64,000 nt of DNA from Actinomycetes bacterium (GTDB lineage Bacteria; Actinomycetota; Coriobacteriia; Coriobacteriales; JAEZZM01): NCBI GenBank assembly GCA_023418575.1, contig JAEZZM010000049.1, positions 62,001 to 126,000 of the forward strand, given 5' to 3'. This document shows positions 26,618 through 34,776 of the stretch, in pieces (position 1 is the stretch's first letter; each line of letters opens with the position of its first letter). Below the pieces are notes generated by a model that saw nothing but the letters and a program-made list of their open reading frames with translations, was not told where the DNA came from and did not search any database. The position numbers and the translations under genes were made by a program.

Positions 26618-27532
26618 TTAATTAGTGCCTGTGTTTTGATCAGCCTGCAGCAATCTTTTTGCAAGTTCAAGGGCTTTATTATCCTCTTGTGCTTGTTCTT
26701 TTTGCAGCTCTTTAAAATCCTCAAGCTTTGTTTTATCTGGATCTTGTAAAGCAAGCCAAGTTTTGTATACGGCTTCCCATTTATCAACTAAGCTATCAGC
26801 TATGTCATCAAGAAGCTCAAGACGCTCCTTGTCACGGGGGCTTAAGCTTTGTTGAGCATTGTTAAGAGAGCGCTCATGGTTTTTTAGGCTGCTTTCAATA
26901 GACTTGAATTGTTCGAGCGCTTGCCTGCTTGCATCAGCACCGCTAAACAAAATGTTGGAAAAACTCTTTGAACTCTCTGCTGCTCTTAATGCCTTTAGTC
27001 TATCTAAAAAGGCTTGTCGAGCTTGTGCGTCCTGGCGCAGAAGCTCTGTGAGAACTGAGCGTTCAAATTGTGAACTAGAGAGCTCTTGAATAGCTCCCAG
27101 CTTAAATTCGCTAGAAAGACTTTGAGTTTCAAGCGCAAAGCGCAATTTAAGGGCATCTTTCATGTTAGTAAGCTCATCTAAGCTTATGAGCTCTTTGTCT
27201 GATGCATCTAAGGATTGGCTCTTATCTTGAGAAGGTTCGCTGTTGGAGAAAGGCTCGTTTTTATCGGATTCACCCTGTTTATCATTACTGTCTACTTTAT
27301 TGGGTTTATCGGGGGTAGCCAGCTGCTTATCACGTTGCTCTAAGAGACGCTCAAGCTCAGTTTTTGCTTGAGGACTTGCGGGGCTTTGATTTTGTGCATA
27401 ATGGCTGTAAGCAAGGGCTCCAAGAAGTATAAAAACAGGTATGAGCAGCATGAAATTAAAGGGTGGCTTATTTGGTGTATTAGTATTGTTATCTTGCTTT
27501 TCTTCAAAGGGGTTAGGGAGTTTGTCTGACAT
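26618..27532 (-). CDS. Membrane-anchored helical protein, unknown
   Basis: A 304-residue protein with a short polar N-terminus containing NPFEEKQDNNTNTPNKPP, one membrane helix at about 28-47 (FNFMLLIPVFILLGALAY) and an extracytoplasmic part that is almost entirely polar and helical, rich in Gln, Lys, Asp and Leu. No cysteine, metal or catalytic motif is visible. ATG 27532 is used because GAAAGGA precedes it; the longer frame starts in the ruvC promoter region. It resembles in style the helical lipase-chaperone fold, but I cannot support that identity. It is convergent with mntP and divergent from ruvC. Confidence 0.65.
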   Translation of the reverse strand: MSDKLPNPFEEKQDNNTNTPNKPPFNFMLLIPVFILLGALAYSHYAQNQSPASPQAKTELERLLEQRDKQLATPDKPNKVDSNDKQGESDKNEPFSNSEPSQDKSQSLDASDKELISLDELTNMKDALKLRFALETQSLSSEFKLGAIQELSSSQFERSVLTELLRQDAQARQAFLDRLKALRAAESSKSFSNILFSGADASRQALEQFKSIESSLKNHERSLNNAQQSLSPRDKERLELLDDIADSLVDKWEAVYKTWLALQDPDKTKLEDFKELQKEQAQEDNKALELAKRLLQADQNTGTN

Positions 27533-27634
27533 TCCAATCCTTTCTGTTTGCTCTCTAAGTATACAAAAGAAACATGTGTTCGTTGTCTTATCTTTGTGTA
27601 TTTGACTTAAAACCCATAACATTTCTACTTGTTG

Positions 27635-27674
27635 TTGATAGGGATCTAAGCTAATATATAAGAACAGATGTTCT
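27635..27674 (+). promoter_or_regulatory. ruvC promoter with LexA (SOS) box
   Basis: AGAACAGATGTTCT at 27661-27674 is a perfect palindrome matching the Gram-positive SOS box GAAC-N4-GTTC. It overlaps TATAAG (27657-27662), itself 16 bases from TTGATA (27635-27640), and ends 16 bases before the ruvC start. Repression by LexA and induction by DNA damage follow from the position. Confidence 0.82.
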
Positions 27675-27690
27675 ATAAGAGATTGAGCTT

Positions 27691-28206
27691 ATGATTATTT
27701 TGGGAATTGACCCAGGTTTAGCTAATACTGGCTGGGGAGTCATAGAGACACGCGCAGGGCAGTATCGCTGTCATGCTTATGGTTGTATAGAAACTAGTAA
27801 GCAACATGATATTGCTTGGCGTCTTAAGCTAATCTATGAGGATATTCAAGCTGTTATTGAAAAATATGGGCCAAGAGAAGTAGCAATAGAGCAGGTCTAT
27901 TTTGGTGCAAACTCAAAATCTGCCCTAAAGACAGGGCAGGCAAGAGGGGCAGCGTTGGTGGCTTGCGCTGGTTGTGGTCTAAAAACAGGCGAATATACTC
28001 CTATGCAAATTAAGCAAGCGGTTGTGGGTACTGGAGCTGCCGATAAAAACCAGGTTCAATTTATGGTAAAAAGTCTTTTGCATCTTGATCACGTACCTCA
28101 GCCTGATCACTGCGCAGATGCTTTGGCTGCTGCAATCTGTCATGCCCATCTTCATAGATTTAGGCAGTTTGAAAAAGATGTGGCTCATTTACTTAATGTA
28201 GACTAG
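27691..28206 (+). CDS. ruvC: Holliday junction resolvase RuvC
   Basis: Dimeric endonuclease cutting Holliday junctions. The 171-residue protein has the acidic active site: D7 in GIDPGLANTGWG, E67 in VAIEQVYFG, and the late pair in PDHCADALAAA. It leads the ruvC-ruvA-ruvB operon; the spacing to ruvA is 51 bases. A LexA box overlaps its promoter. Confidence 0.95.
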   Translation: MIILGIDPGLANTGWGVIETRAGQYRCHAYGCIETSKQHDIAWRLKLIYEDIQAVIEKYGPREVAIEQVYFGANSKSALKTGQARGAALVACAGCGLKTGEYTPMQIKQAVVGTGAADKNQVQFMVKSLLHLDHVPQPDHCADALAAAICHAHLHRFRQFEKDVAHLLNVD

Positions 28207-28257
28207 CAGTTAATAAAGATGAGTACATTAACGATATAAGCCAGGTGGAGCTTAAGG

Positions 28258-28890
28258 ATGATAAAAAGTATAAGAGGAATACTAATAGAAAAGCATGCTG
28301 ATGAGCTTGTTGTTGAAGCCTGTGGTATAGGTTATGGTTTGGGGGTTTCTTATAATACCTCTTGCGCTATGCCAAATCTGGGCGAGGAGTGTTTCTTATA
28401 TACACATATGGTGGTGCGCGAAGATGCCATGCTTTTGTATGGCTTTGCTCACGTGGAAGAGCGCATAATCTTTGAGCGTCTTATTGCGGTAAATGGCATA
28501 GGACCAAAACTTGCTTTAGCGGTGCTTTCAAGTTTTAGTCCTACTGACTTAAGTTCCGTTATACTTAATGCTGATGAAAAGCGTATGTCTAGCGTACCTG
28601 GGGTTGGCAAAAAGACAGCTCAGCGCATTATTTTAGAACTGAAGGGTGTGCTTGAAAAAGATCCAAGCTTTTCTCAGATGGCCTTACAAGCTCAGGCTTT
28701 GCCAGAAGAAAGTCACATGCAGCTTGCTGCCTTCCAAGAAGCTCAAGAAGCCCTGCTTGCTATGGGATTTACTGAAAAAGAAATAGAGCTTGCATTAGCG
28801 CAGTGCTCTGCAGATGAAGCAGAGGTATCAAAATTAGTTACCTTTGCGCTCAAACGTTTAGGAGGCGCACATGCTTTGGGAGGCAGATAG
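28258..28890 (+). CDS. ruvA: Holliday junction DNA helicase subunit RuvA
   Basis: Binds the four-way junction and loads RuvB. The 210-residue protein has an N-terminal OB fold, two helix-hairpin-helix motifs (NGIGPKLALAVL and VPGVGKKTAQRIILELKG) and a C-terminal UBA-like domain III (EAQEALLAMGFTEKEIELAL). Its end overlaps the ruvB start by 20 bases, implying translational coupling. Confidence 0.95.
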   Translation: MIKSIRGILIEKHADELVVEACGIGYGLGVSYNTSCAMPNLGEECFLYTHMVVREDAMLLYGFAHVEERIIFERLIAVNGIGPKLALAVLSSFSPTDLSSVILNADEKRMSSVPGVGKKTAQRIILELKGVLEKDPSFSQMALQAQALPEESHMQLAAFQEAQEALLAMGFTEKEIELALAQCSADEAEVSKLVTFALKRLGGAHALGGR

Positions 28891-29932
28891 CTCCAAAGAT
28901 CTATGGGAGGACTTACCTCAAAAGCAGCGCGAGCGCTTTATGGGGGCAGATTTAAGCGAAGATGATCTGGAGACCGATAGAAGTCTGCGCCCTCAAAGTC
29001 TAGAAGAATATCAGGGTCAAAAACGCGTGAAGGACAATTTAGAGGTACTCATTCATGCCGCCCGCAAAAGAAATGAAGCTCTTGATCATGTCCTTATTTC
29101 TGGGCCTCCGGGATTGGGGAAAACAACTCTTGCCAGCGTTATTGCAAATGAGCTTGGGGTTAATATGCGTACCACCTCAGGACCTGCTATTGAACGCACG
29201 GGGGATCTAGCTGCTATTCTTACTAATTTAGATGAGGGAGATGTTCTCTTTATTGATGAAATTCATAGGCTTAATAGACAGATTGAAGAGATTTTATATC
29301 CTGCCATGGAGGATTTCTTTTTAGATATTGTTATTGGCAAAGGCCCGGCAGCGCGCTCTATTAAGCTTGATGTCCCACGTTTTACCTTAGTAGGAGCAAC
29401 CACTAGAACTGGACTTTTAACAGGCCCCTTACGTGATAGATTTGGTATTGATTTTAGGCTTGATTACTATGACTATCAGGAGCTTTCTTCGATAGTTAAA
29501 AGATCTGCTCATATTCTAGATGTGGAAATTGACGAGCTAGGTGCTCAAGAGATTGCACGAAGAAGCAGAGGAACTCCACGTCTGGCTAATCGTTTACTTA
29601 AGCGCGTTAGAGATTTTGCACAGGTAAAACAAGCAGAATATATTAGTGAAGATGTGGCAGCGGAGGCGCTCTCATTTTTTGAAGTAGACTCATTGGGTCT
29701 TGATTGGCTGGATGTAAAAATATTGGAAACGCTCACACGCACCTTTATGGGGCGGGCGGTAGGATTAACCACGCTTGCTTCTGCAGTTGGAGAAGATCCT
29801 GCAAGTTTAGAAGATGTATATGAACCGTATTTGTTACAACAGGGACTATTAGTGAGGACTCCAAAGGGTAGACAGGCAACAAGGCGCGCCTTTGAGCATT
29901 TAGGATTGAAGCCACCAGAGGCAATGCTTTAA
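28871..29932 (+). CDS. ruvB: Holliday junction branch-migration ATPase RuvB
   Basis: AAA+ motor of the RuvAB complex; 353 residues. Walker A GPPGLGKT, Walker B FIDEIHR, the sensor region GATTRTGLLTGPLRDRFG, and a C-terminal winged helix. GGAGG five bases before ATG 28871 (inside ruvA) supports this start, which gives a slightly extended N-terminus compared with the family; ATG 28940 is an alternative. Confidence 0.95.
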   Translation: MLWEADSSKDLWEDLPQKQRERFMGADLSEDDLETDRSLRPQSLEEYQGQKRVKDNLEVLIHAARKRNEALDHVLISGPPGLGKTTLASVIANELGVNMRTTSGPAIERTGDLAAILTNLDEGDVLFIDEIHRLNRQIEEILYPAMEDFFLDIVIGKGPAARSIKLDVPRFTLVGATTRTGLLTGPLRDRFGIDFRLDYYDYQELSSIVKRSAHILDVEIDELGAQEIARRSRGTPRLANRLLKRVRDFAQVKQAEYISEDVAAEALSFFEVDSLGLDWLDVKILETLTRTFMGRAVGLTTLASAVGEDPASLEDVYEPYLLQQGLLVRTPKGRQATRRAFEHLGLKPPEAML

Positions 29933-29940
29933 GGGGAGAG

Positions 29941-30531
29941 ATGACAGGCTTAGGTGCTCAGCAGCATATTACTTTAATAGACGAGATAGATCTTATGAAC
30001 GATACCTATACCTTACGAGGGATAGCTCGTTCATCCCTGCTTATCTTAGTGGTATTTACGCTTCTTGCACCTTTCTTTGCCTGGCTTTTTTATGTAATAG
30101 CAAAGGCTTATGGTGTTGAACGCGTTATAGACTTCCCCCTTATATTTATGTCCTTAATGGGTGCTCTCTTGTGTATACCTATGCATGAGATCCTTCATGG
30201 CCTGGCCTTTAAGTTGATGTCACCTTCTACAAAGGTGAAATTTGGTTATTCTGGCTTAGGGCTCTTTTTTGCCTCTGCAGTGGGCGCACGTTTTACGCGC
30301 AAGCAATATATAATTATCTGCTTAATACCCTTTGTGGTAATTACCTTGGTTTTTGCTCTTGTAATAGGCTTTATCTTTAAAGCTCCCTTGACTGCATATT
30401 TATGTATAGCCATGCACACCGCTGGCTGTGCTGGCGACTTTTTCTATGTGCGTTCTATTACAAAAAATAAGGCTATAGCCTATTGTGAAGATACTAAGAC
30501 AGGGGTAAAGTTTTATGGCTTCAAAGCCTAA
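29941..30531 (+). CDS. DUF3267-like membrane zincin
   Basis: A 196-residue protein with four or so hydrophobic helices and an HEILH motif (H82, E83, H86), the HExxH of zinc metalloproteases, placed at the start of a membrane helix; a later HTAGCAGD supplies a possible third ligand. This arrangement is seen in DUF3267 proteins, predicted membrane zincin peptidases related to site-2 proteases. Substrate unknown. GGGGAG almost touches the ATG, so a start at ATG 29995 is possible. It follows ruvB after 8 bases and overlaps the methyltransferase gene by 17 bases. Confidence 0.7.
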   Translation: MTGLGAQQHITLIDEIDLMNDTYTLRGIARSSLLILVVFTLLAPFFAWLFYVIAKAYGVERVIDFPLIFMSLMGALLCIPMHEILHGLAFKLMSPSTKVKFGYSGLGLFFASAVGARFTRKQYIIICLIPFVVITLVFALVIGFIFKAPLTAYLCIAMHTAGCAGDFFYVRSITKNKAIAYCEDTKTGVKFYGFKA

Positions 30532-31108
30532 GGCGGGCCAAAATGCTCCAGGAACCTATGGCTATGGGGCAGGAGTAGCCAAGAATGTAGTTGATAAATA
30601 CAGAGACAAATTAGTTAGCGAAATCTGTGCTGATCTGGATGCAAGACGCAGTCCAGTTATCGCTATATGCATGAATTTAAGTGGGGATTTTAATAAAGCT
30701 TCAGTTGTGCGCGCAGCAAATGCTTTTTTGATTAAAAAAGTTTATCTCGTGGGTAAAAACCGCTTTGATAGAAGAGGGGCGGTAGGAACTCATCACTATG
30801 AACATATTGAACACAAGCTGGACTGTTCATTCTTTGAAGAGCTAAAAGCAGAGGGTTATACTATTTTCCCGGTTGATAATATTCACGAACTTAAGCCCTT
30901 GGCAATATCAAAACAAAGCTTTCCAGAAAAAAGTGCCTTTGTGTTTGGTGAGGAGCTATTGGGACTAAGTCAAGAAATCATACAAGCATGCAACGGACCT
31001 TTAATCTACATTCCTCAGTATGGATCAGTGCGTAGCATTAATGTTGCTCAAGCTGCAGCCATTGTTATGTATGAGTACACAAGACAGCACCCACTTGCCC
31101 AAGGCTAA
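30515..31108 (+). CDS. SpoU/TrmH-family RNA methyltransferase
   Basis: AdoMet-dependent 2'-O-ribose methyltransferase with the trefoil-knot SPOUT fold. The 197-residue protein shows the three family motifs: GDFNKASVVRAANAF, FVFGEELLGLS and IPQYGSVRSINVAQAAAIVMYEY. The target could be tRNA or rRNA; the exact nucleotide cannot be read. It ends the ruv transcription unit and is convergent with a small acidic gene. Confidence 0.85.
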   Translation: MASKPKAGQNAPGTYGYGAGVAKNVVDKYRDKLVSEICADLDARRSPVIAICMNLSGDFNKASVVRAANAFLIKKVYLVGKNRFDRRGAVGTHHYEHIEHKLDCSFFEELKAEGYTIFPVDNIHELKPLAISKQSFPEKSAFVFGEELLGLSQEIIQACNGPLIYIPQYGSVRSINVAQAAAIVMYEYTRQHPLAQG

Positions 31109-31122
31109 TTTAAGCTTATAGT

Positions 31123-31467
31123 TTATTCATCTTCTAGATCACTAAAAAATGCTTCTGCTTCAATTTGATGTTTATGCTTAAGCTCCTCTTTTGAAAGGCG
31201 CAGCCATTCAAGTTCTAGTTCTTCAAGACTTTCATATTCATCACGCCAGATTTCATTGAAATATTCTTCATCATCTTGAACTGCAAAAATAATAGCCTTT
31301 TCTGAAGGAGCAACAAAGAGTGCAGAGGAGGGTAGATCATCTGAATCAAAGTCTGAAAACCTCCACTGAGTATAAGGGTCAAGATCAAGAGAATTGAGTT
31401 GCTTGCCTGTCCAACGCTCGAAAGCTTTGGCATAGTTCTCACAAAACTTTTGGTAGCGAATATCCAT
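31123..31467 (-). CDS. Small acidic protein, unknown
   Basis: A 114-residue, strongly acidic protein with many aromatic residues, no signal peptide and no membrane helix. The ending EAEAFFSDLEDE and the middle IWRDEYESLEELELEWL suggest helices. AAGGAG is placed six bases before the ATG, so it is probably translated. I do not recognise a family. It lies between the RNA methyltransferase and a toxin-antitoxin operon. Confidence 0.65.
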   Translation of the reverse strand: MDIRYQKFCENYAKAFERWTGKQLNSLDLDPYTQWRFSDFDSDDLPSSALFVAPSEKAIIFAVQDDEEYFNEIWRDEYESLEELELEWLRLSKEELKHKHQIEAEAFFSDLEDE

Positions 31468-31642
31468 GCGTACTCCTTCTTGATGTGAGCTTAGCGCCGC
31501 TTTTATTTTTGTTACGCAAAGGTAATGCAGCGTACCACCAGTTTATCACAGCAAGACTCGGCATAACCGGATGAAGGTACTAGATCTACAACTTAGTAAG
31601 ATAATGTAAAATCTTTGTGCAAAGTATTCTTTTTTTCGTGCA

Positions 31643-31666
31643 TATAATGTATATCTAATAGATATA
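31643..31666 (+). promoter_or_regulatory. Promoter and operator of the toxin-antitoxin pair
   Basis: TATAAT at 31643-31648 is followed at once by TATATCTA-A-TAGATATA (31650-31666), a perfect eight-base inverted repeat over the expected transcription start. This is the usual place for autorepression by the antitoxin-toxin complex. Confidence 0.7.
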
Positions 31667-31681
31667 GAAGGGAGAAAGACT

Positions 31682-31960
31682 ATGGCCGGTAAGACCACAA
31701 ATATTAGTATTAGGATGGATGCTGATTTAAAAGCTCAAGCTGATAGTTTATTTGCGGAACTTGGGATGAATTTGTCTACAGCCTTTAATATTTTTGTACG
31801 TCAATCGCTGCGCAGAGGTGGTATTCCTTTTGAAGTCAAGTTAGAGCAACCCAAGAAGGAAACGCTCGCTGCAATGTTAGAGGCAGAGAGGATCGCAAGA
31901 GATCCATCCGTCAAGGGTTATGATAATCTTGATGAGCTATTTGCTGAACTGAGAAAATGA
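31682..31960 (+). CDS. RelB/DinJ-type antitoxin
   Basis: A 92-residue antitoxin. The N-terminus (NISIRMDADLKAQADSLFAELGMNLSTAFNIFVRQSLRRGGIPFEV) is the ribbon-helix-helix DNA-binding module of RelB/DinJ; the C-terminal half should wrap the toxin. The SD GGGAGAAA fits the ATG. Its stop overlaps the toxin start in ATGA, giving coupled translation. Confidence 0.88.
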   Translation: MAGKTTNISIRMDADLKAQADSLFAELGMNLSTAFNIFVRQSLRRGGIPFEVKLEQPKKETLAAMLEAERIARDPSVKGYDNLDELFAELRK

Positions 31961-32247
31961 CAAAAACCAAATATATTGTCAAATATACAAGCAGCTTTAA
32001 GAAAGATTATAAAAGAGCGCTTAAGCGAGGGTTAAAAATAGAGCTGCTTGATCACGTCATAGCATTATTAGCAATGGGTGAAAAGCTACCAAGCAATTAT
32101 TATGATCACAGCCTTTCTGGAGACTGGACGGGTTATCGTGAATGCCATATCCTTCCAGACTGGCTTCTTATTTATCGCATTGAGGAAGATATCTTAGTTT
32201 TAACTCTTAGTAAAACAGGCTCTCATAGTGATTTATTTAAAAAATAA
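31957..32247 (+). CDS. YafQ-type mRNA interferase toxin
   Basis: A 96-residue RelE-superfamily toxin that cuts mRNA in the ribosome. The family's catalytic stretch is intact: DHSLSGDWTGYRECHILPDWLLIYRIE, with the two histidines, the aspartate-tryptophan pair and arginine, and the C-terminal TGSHSDLF with the last catalytic histidine and phenylalanine (H and F of the GSHxxLF box). With all these residues present the toxin should be active. It is partnered by the overlapping antitoxin. Confidence 0.88.
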   Translation: MTKTKYIVKYTSSFKKDYKRALKRGLKIELLDHVIALLAMGEKLPSNYYDHSLSGDWTGYRECHILPDWLLIYRIEEDILVLTLSKTGSHSDLFKK

Positions 32248-32348
32248 GCGCACCACTAGAATAGCTGGCGTTTAAAGAGACTATCCAAGACTTATATCCT
32301 CTTTTATGCCCTCTCCTTTATATAATACGCAAATTTTTATACTCTGCT

Positions 32349-32377
32349 TTGTCTCTTTTGACAAACAGTCATATAAT
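32349..32377 (+). promoter_or_regulatory. Promoter of the secDF operon
   Basis: TTGTCT at 32349-32354, 17-base spacer, TATAAT at 32372-32377, about 40 bases before secD. Confidence 0.65.
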
Positions 32378-32418
32378 TAGAAAGTTAGGCAAAAATTCTA
32401 GTTAGAAAGATGTGTGCA

Positions 32419-33801
32419 ATGGCAAGTGAATCGCGTAAGCGGCCACGCAGGCACAGCAGGAGTCTTGACGCGCGCAAGCATGTTGCTACACTCTTAGCGC
32501 TTTTAGTAGTATGCGCTATCTGTGTAGTGGGCTCCTGGCCGCTTAATCAAAAGATTACCCAAGGTCTTGATATTCAAGGTGGCGTTTCAGTAGTTATGTC
32601 AGCCTCAAAACCAAATGGGGAGCAAGTAAGCTCTGCTGATTTGGCTCAGGCTACCACTATTGTGCAAAACCGTGTAAATTCTTTGGGTGCAAGTGAGGCT
32701 ACTGTTCAACAACAGGGCTCTAACTCTATCTTAGTCCAAATTCCGGGTGCAACTGATCCTCAAAAAGCTTTAGAAACCATAGGTAAAACCGGTTTTCTTG
32801 AGTTTGTTAATTTATATGACATTCAAGATATAGATACTCTTAATGCCCTTAAAAGCGGGGCTGAAGCAGTGAGCTTGAAACCTGGAACCTATAAGGCTTT
32901 TATGACTGGTGATTCCATTAAACAGGTTAGCATCAGTAATGAGTCAGAGGGTAGCGCGTATTTTGCAGTAAATCTCAGGCTTGATTCTGAGGGTACTCAA
33001 AAGTTTGCAGAGGTTACCAAGGAACTTGCTCCTGTGCGTGGCCAAATTGCAATTGTTCTTGATGGAGTGGTTAATTCTGCACCAGCCGTTCAATCAGTAA
33101 TTTCAACGGGTGAGGTTTCTATCACAGGTCGCTACACCTATGAGGGTGCTCAAAATATGAAGACGGTTTTAGACTCTGGTTCGCTTCCTGTTAACTTGAC
33201 TTATTCAGAGTCACGTGTGGTAGGACCAACTTTGGGACACGCCTCGCTCATGCAAGGTCTTTTTGCTATTGCAGCAGGTTTTGTCTTGGTGGCCTTATAT
33301 CTATTTTTCTTCTATAAGGGAATGGGTATGCTTACTACAGGTTCTCTGGCCGTATTTGCTATTGTTTATTTAGGTATTTTAGCTGCTCTTTCACACTTCG
33401 GGTTCTTTGCACTTTCACTGCCAGGTATTGCAGGTATAGTCCTTACCATTGGTATGGCTGCAGACTCTTCTATTTTGGTACTTGAGCGTTTCAGAGAAGA
33501 GATTCGTATGGGTCGCTCAATAAGATCTGCTTCAATTACTGGCGTAAAACATGGTATCTGGACTTCATTGGATGCAGATGTGGTATCCCTCGTAAGTGCT
33601 TTGGCGCTCTTTTTTATCGCCATTGGCCCTGTTAAGGGCTTTGGTCTTACGCTTGCCTTGGGAATCTTGTGTGATGTTATCACCATGTTTGTCTTTAAGG
33701 GGCCACTACTAAGACTTTTGGCACTTAAACAAATTCAGCGTCATCCAGGATTTTGGGGTGTATCAAAAGATGCTAAGATCGGGGGTGTAGCTCGTGGCTA
33801 G
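32419..33801 (+). CDS. secD: Protein translocase subunit SecD
   Basis: Proton-motive-force driven subunit that pulls exported proteins through SecYEG. About 460 residues: a basic N-terminus, first membrane helix, a large external domain beginning TQGLDIQGGVSVVM and containing QNRVNSLGASEATVQQQG, then five membrane helices with GMAADSSILVLERFREE. ATG 32419 is preferred over ATG 32410 because the AGAAAG ahead of them touches the latter; the choice changes only three residues. Overlaps secF by 8 bases. Confidence 0.93.
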   Translation: MASESRKRPRRHSRSLDARKHVATLLALLVVCAICVVGSWPLNQKITQGLDIQGGVSVVMSASKPNGEQVSSADLAQATTIVQNRVNSLGASEATVQQQGSNSILVQIPGATDPQKALETIGKTGFLEFVNLYDIQDIDTLNALKSGAEAVSLKPGTYKAFMTGDSIKQVSISNESEGSAYFAVNLRLDSEGTQKFAEVTKELAPVRGQIAIVLDGVVNSAPAVQSVISTGEVSITGRYTYEGAQNMKTVLDSGSLPVNLTYSESRVVGPTLGHASLMQGLFAIAAGFVLVALYLFFFYKGMGMLTTGSLAVFAIVYLGILAALSHFGFFALSLPGIAGIVLTIGMAADSSILVLERFREEIRMGRSIRSASITGVKHGIWTSLDADVVSLVSALALFFIAIGPVKGFGLTLALGILCDVITMFVFKGPLLRLLALKQIQRHPGFWGVSKDAKIGGVARG

Positions 33802-34747
33802 TTATGCATTTAAACGTGAGATACCCTTTATGAAATACCGCAAGCTGATGCTCTTAATTTCTGCTTTGCTTATTGTTGCATCTATTGCAGGAATTGCGCT
33901 AAGAGGTTTGAGCTTTGGTATTGAATTTCAGGGCGGTACCTCTATTGACTTTAGGCAAACTCAAGAGGTAAGCGTTGAGCAAATGCGCCAGGCTTTAATT
34001 GAAGCAGGAGAGACAAATCCTGTGGTGCAAAGCTCGGTAAGTGAAGGTAGCGTAGGACTTCTTGTGCGCACTTCTACCACCGATCCAAATATTGCAGCAG
34101 CTCATGCGGCTTCTGCGGCAAGCAAACTAAATCTCCCCAGTGACTCTTATCAGGTAACCACCATTGGTCCTGACTGGGGTGCAGATGTTTCAAAGTCCTC
34201 ACTTATTGCTTTTGTGGTGGCCATTGGTCTTATCATTATTTGGATTTCAATTCGTTTTGAGTTCAAGATGTCACTTACAGCGGTAGCTTCACTTTTCCAC
34301 GATTTGATTATTATTTGCGGTGTGTATGCATGGACTGGGCATGAGATTACCCCCAATGTTATTGCTGCGCTGCTTACCATTATGGGTTACTCGCTTTATG
34401 ATACGGTGGTGGTATTTCATCGTATTAATGAAAACGCTCAAAGCACTCATGATGCAGAGCATAAAACCTTCTTTAAGATTAGTAATCTTTCTCTTAATGA
34501 GGTCTTTATGCGTACTATCAATACCACGGTAACTTCTTTGGTTCCTGTGCTTGCAATGCTTTTTGTAGGTGGAGAAACCTTAAAAGATTTTGCCTTTGCT
34601 ATGTCAATAGGCCTCATTTTGGGTAGTTACTCTTCAATAGGTATTGCTACTCCTTTATTTGCTATGTGGAAAACAGCTGAACCTCAATGGAAAAAGCTGG
34701 AGAAGAAGTATGGTGATAAAGCGGAAGAAGCTATAAGTAAAGCATAA
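33794..34747 (+). CDS. secF: Protein translocase subunit SecF
   Basis: Partner of SecD; 317 residues with six membrane helices, the signature LSFGIEFQGGTSIDF after the first helix, and YSLYDTVVVFHRINEN in the helical core. It starts with GTG inside the end of secD, so the two are translationally coupled. Followed 29 bases later by the recJ fusion gene. Confidence 0.94.
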   Translation: MASYAFKREIPFMKYRKLMLLISALLIVASIAGIALRGLSFGIEFQGGTSIDFRQTQEVSVEQMRQALIEAGETNPVVQSSVSEGSVGLLVRTSTTDPNIAAAHAASAASKLNLPSDSYQVTTIGPDWGADVSKSSLIAFVVAIGLIIIWISIRFEFKMSLTAVASLFHDLIIICGVYAWTGHEITPNVIAALLTIMGYSLYDTVVVFHRINENAQSTHDAEHKTFFKISNLSLNEVFMRTINTTVTSLVPVLAMLFVGGETLKDFAFAMSIGLILGSYSSIGIATPLFAMWKTAEPQWKKLEKKYGDKAEEAISKA

Positions 34748-34776
34748 GCTTAAGAATTAGCCAGGAGGCATAATAT

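Noticed and set aside
31123..32247. Small acidic gene as a third toxin-antitoxin component
   Set aside because: It is on the opposite strand with its own SD and shares no regulatory element with the pair.
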